Notes: generated by a model from the letters alone, not told the origin. Shown: positions 1 to 9,091, counted from the stretch's first letter. The stretch is 18,092 nt of DNA from Bacteroidales bacterium (GCA_004556005.1 SFJA01000041.1:1-18092), one strand, 5' to 3'. A program made the numbers and translations.

Positions 1-500
1 CGGAAGGCCATTTCAATGGAACTGACATACTTTGAACCCCTGACAGCAACTTTCCTTATCCTGTAAGGATTAACGGGATAAGGTAAGCGTCGGAATTGTC
101 GCGAAGAACCCAATGTCTTGATCCTGAACTGAATGAAACCGGCCGAAGTGTTGGAGGAAAAAGCGCTTAAGACCCTGTCAAAAGAGTCTTTAAAATACCT
201 GACATCATCGTCTGCAATAAGACAGACATCATCATCGGCCGCTGTTTCAAAGCATTTCATCAAACAGTTGTTGCGATTGCGGCTCACTCCCTTTCCCTCG
301 ATGCTTGTCAACACGACATCAGGGCGGGCAAGCATCTCGTTTACACGAGATTTACGCTCATCTGCATCGTCGGGAAGGGAATACCCTGCAGAATGCTGGT
401 GGGAAATGACATAGCTTACATCTGGACGTTCCGGAAGCAATATATCCGGAACATCCAGCAGACTGTCATTATAACAACAAATCAGGACATGCAGTTTCAT
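1..500 (-). CDS. GT2-like glycosyltransferase, N-terminal part, cut by the window edge
   Basis: A reading frame starts at ATG 500-498 and stays open to base 1, giving 166 residues without a stop; the C-terminal part lies outside the window. It begins with a short beta strand (MKLHVLICCYND), as GT-A glycosyltransferases do. It carries a G-V-S-R-N-R-N-N segment at residues 71-78, resembling the GxSxxRN segment of GT2 enzymes, and an acidic IADDDV at 95-100 that fits the DxD metal and nucleotide-sugar binding site. There is no signal peptide, so a cytoplasmic enzyme is expected. The start lies four bases after the stop of the OPT transporter gene, preceded by GGGGTGAGG, which suggests translational coupling. 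The acceptor and sugar cannot be told. Family assignment rests on these motifs only. Confidence 0.72.
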   Translation of the reverse strand, partial: MKLHVLICCYNDSLLDVPDILLPERPDVSYVISHQHSAGYSLPDDADERKSRVNEMLARPDVVLTSIEGKGVSRNRNNCLMKCFETAADDDVCLIADDDVRYFKDSFDRVLSAFSSNTSAGFIQFRIKTLGSSRQFRRLPYPVNPYRIRKVAVRGSKYVSSIEMAF

Positions 501-504
501 TGCC

Positions 505-2499
505 TCACCCCTTCTTCACCCTCAAAGAAGACACCGTCATATACACACAGATTGCTACCAGAGGCACGATTGCAATCATCTCGGCAGGGCTTGAGCCGCC
601 TGCGAGAGGTGTGTTCCAAGCGGTAAGGAACCATTCGCATCCGGCGTATTTGAGCACGGCTGAAACCACACCCATAAGCGCTCCGCCGGCAATGAATCCG
701 CTGGCGATAAGAGTTCCCTTGTCGAGGCGTGCGGCATTGATTTCCTTATCCTTGCTGCGGCTGCTTACAAACCAGGCGATTGCACCGCCGAGAAGCAGAG
801 GCAGGTTAAGGTCGATAGGGATAAACATTCCGAGGCAGAATGCAAGCGCAGGCACCTTGAACACGGTGAGAAGTATGGCGATGACGGCGCCGATTCCGTA
901 GAGCAGCCAAGGAGCGTTTCCTCCGTTCATCATAGGCTGGATGACAGCTGCCATAGCATTTGCCTGAGGAGCAACGAGGGCACCCTCGCCCACAAAGCCG
1001 TAGGTCTTGTTAAGAATCATCATCACTCCGCCTACGGTAGCTGCAGCAACAGCCACGCCGACGAATTTCCAAGCCTCCTGCTTCTTCGGAGTAGTACCTA
1101 TCCAGTAACCTATCTTAAAGTCTGTGATGAGTCCGCCGGCAGTACTGAGCGCGGTGCAGACAACACCTCCGATCACCATTGCCGCAACCATTCCGGCATT
1201 GCCCTTGAGACCAACAGCCACGAGTACCAATGCAGTGATTATCAGCGTCATAATAGTCATACCGCTGACCGGGTTGGTACCCACGATAGCGATAGCGTTA
1301 GCCGCAACCGTGGTAAAGAGGAAGGAGATGACTGTCACGATCAGCAGACCGATAATCGCCTGCCAGATATTGTTCACCACACCGCCGAGGGCGAAGAAAG
1401 CAAAGACTGCAATAAGCGTAAACGCGATGCCAAACACGACCGTTTTCATCGGCAGGTCCTCCTGGGTGCGCTCCACCTGGACCTTCGCGGTGCCTTCGCC
1501 TTTACGGCGGAATTCGCCAGCGGCTAGTCCGACTGCGCTCTTGATGACGCCTGCGCTCTTGATGATGCCGATGACGCCCGCGGTCGCGATGCCGCCGATA
1601 CCGATGTGGCGCGCGTAGGTACGGAAGATCTCGTCAGCGCTCATCTCGCCTACGGTCTGGGTGATGCCGGTGCCCATAAAATCAAGCACCTGACCGCCCC
1701 AGATGAGGTTGAGCAGCGGGATGACCACGAACCAGACGAGGAAGGATCCGCAGCAGATTATGAACGAATACTTCAGTCCGACTATGTATCCGAGTCCGAG
1801 GACGGCGGCGCCGGTATTGAGCTTTACGACGAGCTTTGCCTTGTCGGCGACAACCTGTCCCCAATGCATCACCGTTGTGCTCAGGGTATCTGCCCAAGCT
1901 CCGAAGGTGGACACTACAAAGTCGTAGATACCGCCGATAAGTCCCGCTGTCAGAAGGGTTTTGGCGCTGTTTCCGCCTCCTTCGCCGCTGACGAGGACCT
2001 GGGTAGTGGCGGTTGCCTCAGGGAACGGGTACTCTCCGTGCATATCCTTCACGAAATACTTGCGGAAAGGAATGAGGAAGAGTATGCCGAGGAATCCGCC
2101 CAGAAGCGAGCTGAGGAACATCTGCCAGAAATTCACCTCAAGTCCGAGTATGTAGATTGCCGGAAGGGTGAATATCGCACCAGCGACAATTACGCCCGAG
2201 CAGGCACCTATGCTCTGGATGATGACGTTCTGGGCAAGTCCGTCCTTTTTGCCGAGCGCGCCGGTGATGCCGACCGCAAGTATGGCGATAGGTATGGCCG
2301 CCTCAAAGACCTGTCCGACCTTGAGCCCGAGATAAGCCGCTGCTGCAGAAAAGATTACGGTCATCACGAGGCCCATTGCCACGGAATATGGGGTAATTTC
2401 CTTAGGTTTGCTGTCCGGACTCAACAATGGTTGATATTTCTCGCCCGGATTGAGTTTCCGGTGCGCGTTCTCCGGAAGGCTTGAATGGTTCTTGCTCAT
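505..2499 (-). CDS. OPT-family oligopeptide transporter
   Basis: A 664-residue polytopic inner-membrane protein. After a hydrophilic N terminus of about 40 residues (LPENA, LNPGEKYQPLLSPDSKP) there are many hydrophobic segments up to the C terminus. The first reads MGLVMTVIFSAAAAYLGLKV and is followed by GQVFEAAIPIAILAVG, the usual opening of bacterial OPT proteins. A GEGGGNSAKTLLTAGLIGG stretch near residue 175 is also family-like. OPT proteins import small peptides or metal chelates, probably with protons; the substrate here cannot be inferred. The start at 2499 is kept because the N-terminal LPENA-NPGEKY-SPD pattern is typical of Bacteroidota members. It therefore overlaps the end of the upstream OstA-like gene by 98 bases. 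No strong Shine-Dalgarno is seen, only an A-rich leader. The glycosyltransferase gene follows after four bases. Confidence 0.93.
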   Translation of the reverse strand: MSKNHSSLPENAHRKLNPGEKYQPLLSPDSKPKEITPYSVAMGLVMTVIFSAAAAYLGLKVGQVFEAAIPIAILAVGITGALGKKDGLAQNVIIQSIGACSGVIVAGAIFTLPAIYILGLEVNFWQMFLSSLLGGFLGILFLIPFRKYFVKDMHGEYPFPEATATTQVLVSGEGGGNSAKTLLTAGLIGGIYDFVVSTFGAWADTLSTTVMHWGQVVADKAKLVVKLNTGAAVLGLGYIVGLKYSFIICCGSFLVWFVVIPLLNLIWGGQVLDFMGTGITQTVGEMSADEIFRTYARHIGIGGIATAGVIGIIKSAGVIKSAVGLAAGEFRRKGEGTAKVQVERTQEDLPMKTVVFGIAFTLIAVFAFFALGGVVNNIWQAIIGLLIVTVISFLFTTVAANAIAIVGTNPVSGMTIMTLIITALVLVAVGLKGNAGMVAAMVIGGVVCTALSTAGGLITDFKIGYWIGTTPKKQEAWKFVGVAVAAATVGGVMMILNKTYGFVGEGALVAPQANAMAAVIQPMMNGGNAPWLLYGIGAVIAILLTVFKVPALAFCLGMFIPIDLNLPLLLGGAIAWFVSSRSKDKEINAARLDKGTLIASGFIAGGALMGVVSAVLKYAGCEWFLTAWNTPLAGGSSPAEMIAIVPLVAICVYMTVSSLRVKKG

Positions 2500-5294
2500 C
2501 GTTATTCTTGGTTTTTGGTTTCTTTCGTGCCTTGCGGGCTTCCTCCCGCTCCTTCTTGCGCTGGTAACGCTCTATATATTTCTGAAGCTTGGCCTGGTCC
2601 TTGGCATCCTGCAACATCTGTTCGCGGACGGCAACCCTTGTCCTCGCCCTCTGCTTTTCCAATTTCTTCGCTGCCTTTGCAGCATCCTTGATTGCGTCCA
2701 GCGAGTCAAGCCGCGCCCATTTTGCATCACGGCGGGCAATGGACATCTTGTAGCGGAGTTCCTGAGCCTCGCGACGAGCCTGACGCTTCGCCTCCTTTTC
2801 CGCACGTTTCTGCCTGCGCTCTTCAAGTATCCGCTGCCTTTCCTCTTCCCTGATACGCTGCTCCTCAAGCTTGCGCAGGGTCTCCGGGTCCAGTTTTACT
2901 GTATCGGCAACGGCAGTGCTGTCAGAAAGCGCCAAACCCGCCCCGGCAAGGCTGTCCGGTCGGGCAAGGCTGTCCGGCACGGCAGTGCGAACGACAGTAT
3001 CGGGACGCTCGGCAGCACCAGCCATTCCCGGCTGCTCCAAGCCCGGCAGTTCCCTCGGCGGTTCCCGAACCAGCGCCAGCGGCAGCCCCGACAGCGGTCT
3101 GCTCGGCAGGATTTAAGGAAGAATTCGCCCCTGCAATCGTGCTGGTGTCGCTTACGGCAGGCATTGCCGATGCGGTCTGCGTCGTGTCGGCGACTGAAAC
3201 GGAGGCAGTGTCCGCCGCGGCTTCCTTTTTGCGTGAGGCAGCCTCACGTTTGCGCTTGCGGGCCTCTTCCAAGCCTGAGTAAACCGACTTCATATAGCCA
3301 GGGAAGTAAATGTCAGTCTGCCTAAACACCGCCCTCGGACGGGATTCGTAATATTCTCTTTCAGAAGACTTTACCCTCAAGGTTGTAATATCCTGCCTGC
3401 CTTGTGGCCTGATGTCCGGGTTCCAGTTAAATCCCTTCATCGTCTTGTCTGAAGAAGGCAGCTGGGCAAGCGGATAAGCATCGTTTTTCGGCGAGTCGTA
3501 GTAATAAACCCTGTCCAGTTCGCCGTTAACCATATTGGCGGACATCATTTTGCATTCGACCTTGTTGACGGTCGCAATTGCATCGTCCTCCTTGAGATAG
3601 AACAAAGCCATCGCCCCGCCGAGCGCATCGAAACGCTTCAGGGCCGCAGAAGTGTCGAAATACGCCATCACGTCCGCGCCCTTGATCTGGTCAAAATACA
3701 GACTGTCTTCCTGAGTGATTATAAAGGCGTTGGACATAAGGCTGGCCCGGTCCATTCCACCGTTTCTGATGAGCACTGACAGAGAGTCGGCAGTGTACTG
3801 CCTGTTGCCGTCGTTCCAGACTATAGGATTGATATAGAAACGCGCAATTGAGTCAAGGTCAGTGAAATTGAGCGAGTCGCAGCGCACCTGCATATCCTTC
3901 CTGTACAACTTGACATTGCCCACGGCGATTGCAAAACCAATCTTGGTAGTATCGTTTGCAAGCGCAATGGAGTCTGCAAGGAAGCGTTCCCGCTCGAGGC
4001 TGTCTGCAATGCGCTTCGACTCCTGCTCCGCAAGGGCGGCTTCTTCAGGGGAAATTTCATCGGCCGGGGCCGGTTCGTTCTCTTCCTCCGAATTCCCCGC
4101 CGCAGCTTCCTCCGACTTTCCGGCCGCAGCTTTCTTTGCCCGCAGCGCGCCCGCCACGTTCTGATCCTTCTTTGCCAATTCTTCCAGAGCCTGCGCCGCT
4201 TTTTCTGCGGCTTCCTTCGCAACCCTCGCCCTGTACGCGCCCACAGGGTCTTCCAGCATCACCGCCAGCCGTTCCTGAGCGGTCGAACGCACTGCAGGTT
4301 TTATGTCACAATTCTTTTCCGTCCAATAAACCAGCGAGTCTGCGCCCATATACAGCGTATCGACCTTGACGCCCTTATCCGTTTCCTGTTCGGTACGCAT
4401 TGCGACAGCGGCCTCCCTGCACATTGTTACTCTGGAGATAGAGTCCTGATACAGAAGGTATTGAGACATTCCGGCAACGTTGCGGGAAGAGTCCTGGATA
4501 TGGACGTTGCTAAACATTTCCACGTCCTGGGTGTTGCGGTAGAAATACAGGGTGTCGCACCAAACCTCCTGATCTGCAGAAAGGCCGTGCACGTCCCTCT
4601 CGAAGAAAAACAGCTCCTGATCACGGTTGTACCATCCGCAGCCTGCGGAAAGCATATTGCCGTCCTTCCAAAAATCCACGTATGCAACAAATTCCATCCT
4701 GTTCTGTTCGCCGTCATATACCAGGTCGCTGGTCTTGACAAAAACGGAGTCCGTGAACATATTTACCTGATTGCGGAAGGTAAAGAGCTTGGTGCTGGAG
4801 TTGTAGGTGCCTTCGCGACTTTCAACGACCTGACCGTCCTGGTCACGCATCGCGCCACCGTCACGGAACACCGCAATACTGTCCTTTGTGTTGTAATCGA
4901 GGTTTCTGGTACGGAGCAGATTGTCCTTCTTGTTGCGCAGCTGAACGACGCTGCCACGGAACTGGGCAAGGTCTTCGTCAATCAGGTAATCGAGTCTGTC
5001 GCTTGTCAGAACCGTTTCATCCTGAACAAGTTGCACGTGTCCCCAACAGTTTATGATCTTTGTATCGACACACCATATCGCGGTATCACAGATGAGATAG
5101 GTTCCATTATGCAGGAAGGTGGCGTCGATGGTCTTGCGGTAACTGCGTCCGAACTGGTCGTACAACTCTATGCTTTGAGCCTTGACGAGTCGAACGAGAG
5201 AATCTGCCGGCTCCTGTTCCTGAGCCGACAGACGCAATGCCGATAGCAGGCATACGAGCAGACAATATATTATTTTGCTACCTTTTCCAGCCAT
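2402..5294 (-). CDS. OstA/LptA-like envelope protein with coiled-coil tail; apparent one-base frameshift
   Basis: The protein starts at ATG 5294 with a signal peptide (about residues 1-24, ending ALRLSA) followed by OstA-like repeats rich in short strands (residues about 30-320, and again about 450-650). This family is related to LptA and the LptD N domain and acts in the periplasm in LPS or outer-membrane assembly. An Ala/Glu/Lys-rich insertion lies at about 350-450. The first frame stops at 2922 after an unnatural Cys-rich end (GNGWCCRASRYC). The neighbouring frame is open from 3112 to 2402. It reads as a sensible continuation: PDSLAR/PDSLAG repeats, then a long Arg/Lys/Glu coiled coil (LRKLEEQRIREEERQ onward). 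Dropping one base makes 2402-5294 a whole number of codons, 963 residues. The start overlaps the surA end by 25 bases, and the tail overlaps the OPT gene by 98. The family call is firm; whether the shift is real or a sequencing error is open. Confidence 0.85.
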
Positions 5295-6652
5295 GCACTT
5301 CTCTTGAAGTCACAATCTCCGAAGAGAGGGTCTATCATTATCGGTGTAGTGCCTATCTTCTGGTCAACAAAGCTCTCAAGTGCCTCAACCTGCTTCTTTT
5401 GCTGAACTATGTTCCTCAGTTCGGTATAGTCTCTTTCAAATGTAGCCGTGTGGCTCGGCACTATCTTGTCCAGACGTATTATCTTGTAAACCAGGTTTCC
5501 GTCCCTGCCTTCATTGTCAAGAGACTCTACAGGTTCCGAAATCTCGCCCGGCTTGAGGTCCTTGATCGCCGCATAGTCCTGAGGCTTGAGTTCGTCAATG
5601 GCAAAATAGGAAGAACCGGTGTTCGGGTCAGCCATCTGACCTCCGTTTGTCCTGGTTGCAGGGTCTTCGGAATAATAGCGGGCAGCAAGCTCAAAGCTTA
5701 TTTCGGAAGTATCGATCATAGTCTTGAGCGAGTCCAGGCGGGCAAATGCCTTTTCGCGGTCAGCGGCCGTGTATTCAGGTTTGAGGAGGATGTGACGGGC
5801 ATTGAACATATCACCCTTCTTATCAAGAACTTCGATGAGATGGAATCCGTCAGGGGTCTCGACTATCTGGGAGATGATGCCCGGCTTGAGAGACATTGCA
5901 GCATCGGAAAATGCCGGCCAGAATATTGATTTTGAAGCCATTCCAAGTTCGCCTCCCTTGCGGGCGCTGCCCGGGTCCTCGGAGTAGAGGCGCGCGAGGG
6001 TGGAGAATTTCTCCCCGTTTATAATGCGCTCGCGTATATCCAGCAGCTTCTCCTTGACGGCGATGGCTGCCGCCTCCCTGTCCGGGTAGATGCAAATCTG
6101 GCTGAGCTGATACATCTGTGGCACCACAGGCAGGTCATTCTCGTCAGTCGAGTCGAGAAAGACCTTGACATCATAAGGCGTGACCTCAGGAAGCTGCTTT
6201 ACGACTTCCTGCTGTTCCTGTTGTATAAGGCTCTGGTCTTCAAACTGTTTACGCCATTCTGAACGAAGCTTGTAAAGCGGTTTGTGGAAGTATTCCTCAA
6301 CCTGTTCGTCTCCCCCGAGAGCGGTTCGTATCTGGTCGATCTGCTGGCTGAGGTTGGACTCCACCATATCCTGGTTGACGGTCAGCGAGTCTATGCGAGA
6401 CTGGATGAGGAAGAGTTTCTGTTCCATCATCTTTTCCAGCACCTCGCACCTTACGTTGCGGTCTGAACCATAGCCCTTGGTCCTCAGCATCTGCACCTCC
6501 GACTCCACGTCCGAAACGAGTATGAGTTCGTTGCCGATAACGGCTGCCGCCCTGTCAACTATGCCGGTGTATTTCTGCGCAAAAGCACCGGCTGACAGGA
6601 AAAGGGTGAGTGTCGCGGTCAAGGCCGCCTTTTCAAGAATCTTTGCCATCAT
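5270..6652 (-). CDS. surA: SurA-like periplasmic chaperone / peptidyl-prolyl isomerase
   Basis: A 460-residue protein with a signal peptide (residues 1-25, ending AGAFA-Q). A SurA N-terminal chaperone region follows (about 26-170, starting DRAAAVIGNELILVSDVESE). Two parvulin (PpiC) domains then lie at about 175-285 and 285-395. Each has the diagnostic pattern, for example FSTLARLYSEDPGSARKGGELG and FELAARYYSEDPATRTNGGQM, with GFHLIEVLDKKGD closing the first domain. SurA proteins escort unfolded outer-membrane proteins through the periplasm and catalyse cis-trans isomerisation at proline. The start codon overlaps the stop of the upstream lipoprotein gene (ATGA), and the stop overlaps the OstA-like start by 25 bases, so the three genes are translationally linked. 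Length is close to that of E. coli SurA. A second in-frame ATG directly follows the first and could serve equally. Confidence 0.93.
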   Translation of the reverse strand: MMAKILEKAALTATLTLFLSAGAFAQKYTGIVDRAAAVIGNELILVSDVESEVQMLRTKGYGSDRNVRCEVLEKMMEQKLFLIQSRIDSLTVNQDMVESNLSQQIDQIRTALGGDEQVEEYFHKPLYKLRSEWRKQFEDQSLIQQEQQEVVKQLPEVTPYDVKVFLDSTDENDLPVVPQMYQLSQICIYPDREAAAIAVKEKLLDIRERIINGEKFSTLARLYSEDPGSARKGGELGMASKSIFWPAFSDAAMSLKPGIISQIVETPDGFHLIEVLDKKGDMFNARHILLKPEYTAADREKAFARLDSLKTMIDTSEISFELAARYYSEDPATRTNGGQMADPNTGSSYFAIDELKPQDYAAIKDLKPGEISEPVESLDNEGRDGNLVYKIIRLDKIVPSHTATFERDYTELRNIVQQKKQVEALESFVDQKIGTTPIMIDPLFGDCDFKRSAWLEKVAK

Positions 6653-7500
6653 TCGTTAATTACTAATTTGTTGTTGCTGCGCGCCTCTTCAAGCAATTCC
6701 TGTTCCAAAGAGGACAGCATCTCACGCTTGCGCGAACCAAGTATCATCTCGCATATCCTCGGCCGGCAATACTCCACCGGCGCAATTCCGTAACGGACCA
6801 TATCGGCCACGTAGCCTATCATCACGACGCCAAGTCCCGCCGGTTCATACACGATATAGTCTCCGGACTTCAGTCCAAGCATAGTGAGATAGTCCAGTCC
6901 ATACTCTCGAGCCACTGCCGCAGCGTCCGTCCAGTTCTTGGAATAATCCGCATATCTTATTGCAGCCGAGCGCAATACGCTGTCCGACTGCATAATTGCA
7001 TTGCATTCTTCCTCCTTGAGCGCAGCCTTTATCATATCCTTTGACGGAGAGTCGGACATCACAACCGCGAAACGCAGCTTGAGCAACGGGCGTTCCAGCA
7101 CGAAATTTTCTTCGTGCGCCTCATAATATGCCTGCACCTGCTCGCTGCTGACCGCAGTGTCGAGATGTTCCCTGACATAAGCCTGCTCGAAACGATATCT
7201 TATGAGAGAGCGCCTGTACTCTTCAAGTTCTCTTTCCACGTCCAGTTCCTCCTTGCTGAGCGCGGCATCGGCCTGCTGCATGTAAAGTACGGACAGGGCC
7301 CATTTGTCAATGTACTGCTGCACGAGCATTGCGCTGTCCTCCGGAGTGGCAAATGCGGGCACGCAGCCCCTCACCTCCGACAGATACAGTTTTTCCTTGC
7401 CAAGGCTTGCAACCACCTCGTCGTTGTGTATGACCGAGGATACGGTGTCGCAGGCGGCAAACAGTATCAGGGATGATATCAACGCAAATAATCTACGCAT
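6649..7500 (-). CDS. SurA-related lipoprotein without a recognisable rotamase domain
   Basis: A 283-residue protein starting at ATG 7500; an upstream TTG at 7509 lies inside a promoter-like element and is not favoured. Residues 1-17 form a lipoprotein signal (MRRLFALISSLILFAAC, lipid-modified Cys 17). The next part resembles the N-terminal region of SurA/PpiC proteins: DEVVASLGKEKLYLSEV near residue 27, then long charged helices (DVERELEEYRRSLIRYRFEQAYVREHL). I do not see the conserved parvulin signature that is clear in the next gene. It is probably a chaperone-like partner rather than an isomerase. The ATGA overlap with surA supports joint synthesis. In Bacteroidales, clusters of several SurA-type genes beside the OstA-like gene are common, from general knowledge. 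The exact role is unknown. Confidence 0.8.
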   Translation of the reverse strand: MRRLFALISSLILFAACDTVSSVIHNDEVVASLGKEKLYLSEVRGCVPAFATPEDSAMLVQQYIDKWALSVLYMQQADAALSKEELDVERELEEYRRSLIRYRFEQAYVREHLDTAVSSEQVQAYYEAHEENFVLERPLLKLRFAVVMSDSPSKDMIKAALKEEECNAIMQSDSVLRSAAIRYADYSKNWTDAAAVAREYGLDYLTMLGLKSGDYIVYEPAGLGVVMIGYVADMVRYGIAPVEYCRPRICEMILGSRKREMLSSLEQELLEEARSNNKLVINE

Positions 7501-7506
7501 AACTCG

Positions 7507-7514
7507 CAAATGTA
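7507..7514 (-). promoter_or_regulatory. Possible internal promoter element before the SurA-related lipoprotein gene
   Basis: The minus strand reads TACATTTG (TAnnTTTG), six bases before the ATG at 7500 and inside the gap after dacB. A -33 TTTG at ideal spacing is not seen. If active it would give a leaderless mRNA for the SurA/OstA part of the operon. Confidence 0.4.
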
Positions 7515-7525
7515 GCGAAAAAGAA

Positions 7526-9091
7526 TCAGTTTTCCTCGACTATCGCAAGGATTATGCCTTCGATGAGCCTGTAAACCGAAGTACCCGGCGCCGTGACATT
7601 GTTTGTCATCACGGAAAAGGCCACCCTGTGCCTCGGATCCCCGTCGGACGCTTCGATGTATCCGCAGAAGCAGCGCACCCCGTTCATCGAACCGCTTTTC
7701 ATCCTGATTCTTGCCTTGAGGGCCTCAGGACTGTCCTTGAAACGGTTTACAAGTGAAGTCTTTTCCATTCCAGGCGAAGGCAGCGAAGCGTAGAAGCTCT
7801 CAAATACCGGAGTATGCGTCATCGCCTTGAGGAAGGAAACGAAAAAAGACGGCGAGATATAATTCTTCCTTGACAGTCCGCTCCCGTCATAAAGCCTGCA
7901 TCCGCCGCGCACGTCAAGTCCCATACGCTCCAGCTGACGGTTTGCGGCAATGCAGCAGGAATCGTAGCGGCAGGAATGCTGCAAATGGCCTCCGAGCGTC
8001 CTTAGCAGGGTCTCTGCGAAGAAATTGTCGCTGCGGTAATTGGTTACCCTGGCTATCTCCGAAAGAGGCACAGAAAGCGTCTTGCCCAGGGTCTGCAGCC
8101 CGGAAGCGCAGCGCAGCCCATCATCGGCATAGCCCGGACTGCCGTGCAGATAGCCACGCGCATCGAGATATGCGGCGTCCCCGCTGACAGGAACGCCATT
8201 GCCGCGCAGGTAACGCCTGAAGTACTCCGCACAAGTCAGGGGTCCGAAGCGATTGGAGCATTCGATTACATAGCCACGGCTGCCAAGCGGAAACGCTCCG
8301 CGAAATTCGGCATAAGGGGCAAATTCGCTATTGACGCAGTAGAGGTCATCGTAAGTCGCTGACTTTGTGCAGATTGCACTGACGCCCAGGTCGAGCTGCG
8401 GGTAGTCGGGATACTTCGGCGTGACGACGGGCGGGGCAAGCGGCGAAGCAGCGGAAGCAACGTAAAAGCTACGCGAATTCTCATAGAAATTCAGCCCCCG
8501 GGGTGCTGCTCCGTAGGCAAATCCGAGGTCTTCGAGGGACCAGCCGGGATTTTCCGGGGCAGGGTCACCGAAGAATCGCGGGTCGGCTATGATGCGACCG
8601 TCAATGGAACTTATGCCTGCGTCCAGCAGTATCTGCTTCCACTGCGCAAAGAGTTCGCTAACTGGCCTGGAGCCCGGGAAAACCGCGCCTGTAGTGGGGT
8701 CGCCGCCGCCGACAATGTACAGGTCGCCCTTCAGGACTGAGTCGCGCACGGTGCCGCTGTATTTGAGAGTGGTGCCGTAGCGGTAGTCCGGACCGAGGAC
8801 CTTCAGTGCAAGTCCTGTGCTGATGAGCTTGGCGGTCGAAGCCGGGACCAGTTTGTGTCCGGAGGCGAAATTGACCAGCGTGTCGCCGTCCATCCTTACA
8901 GCAAGCACGCCGCAAAGGCCGGTGCGTAGTTCTTCGGAGCGAAGTATGGCCCCGACACGCTCCTGCGCCCGCTTCTGACCCGAAGAGGCCCCGATGTCGG
9001 CGGCGGCGGGAAGGGCAGGTGCCGACATAGCGGCAATCGCGTCCCGGCCCGTAAGCAGGAACGCGACTGCAACTGTCAGGATGAAACGCAT
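7526..9091 (-). CDS. dacB: D-alanyl-D-alanine carboxypeptidase/endopeptidase, PBP4 type (peptidase S13)
   Basis: Cleaves the terminal D-Ala, or D-Ala-mDAP cross-links, in periplasmic peptidoglycan. All three active-site motifs of the S13 penicillin-binding family are present: S85-T-A-K88 (in VPASTAKLISTG), S354-D-N356 (in NYRSDNFFAE) and K465-S-G467 (in RMKSGSMNG). A signal peptide covers residues 1-21 (ends AIAA). The start is taken at ATG 9091, giving 521 residues, because it puts the signal peptide at the N terminus and GTGAGG lies just before it. The frame stays open to 9241, but that part is Arg/Ser-rich and lies over the upstream gene. The gene begins 16 bases after the small helical protein gene and ends 25 bases before the ATG of the SurA-related lipoprotein, consistent with an operon. 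Confidence in family is high. Confidence 0.94.
   Translation of the reverse strand: MRFILTVAVAFLLTGRDAIAAMSAPALPAAADIGASSGQKRAQERVGAILRSEELRTGLCGVLAVRMDGDTLVNFASGHKLVPASTAKLISTGLALKVLGPDYRYGTTLKYSGTVRDSVLKGDLYIVGGGDPTTGAVFPGSRPVSELFAQWKQILLDAGISSIDGRIIADPRFFGDPAPENPGWSLEDLGFAYGAAPRGLNFYENSRSFYVASAASPLAPPVVTPKYPDYPQLDLGVSAICTKSATYDDLYCVNSEFAPYAEFRGAFPLGSRGYVIECSNRFGPLTCAEYFRRYLRGNGVPVSGDAAYLDARGYLHGSPGYADDGLRCASGLQTLGKTLSVPLSEIARVTNYRSDNFFAETLLRTLGGHLQHSCRYDSCCIAANRQLERMGLDVRGGCRLYDGSGLSRKNYISPSFFVSFLKAMTHTPVFESFYASLPSPGMEKTSLVNRFKDSPEALKARIRMKSGSMNGVRCFCGYIEASDGDPRHRVAFSVMTNNVTAPGTSVYRLIEGIILAIVEEN

Noticed and set aside
1606..2484. A 292-codon plus-strand open frame opposite the OPT gene
   Set aside because: It is antisense to a clear membrane transporter, has no domain character or ribosome site, and follows from the codon bias of the real gene.
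3080..3095. Programmed ribosomal frameshift in the OstA-like gene
   Set aside because: The shift needed is +1 and I see no standard shift-prone stop or slippery heptamer with a stimulatory hairpin; a plain indel is simpler.
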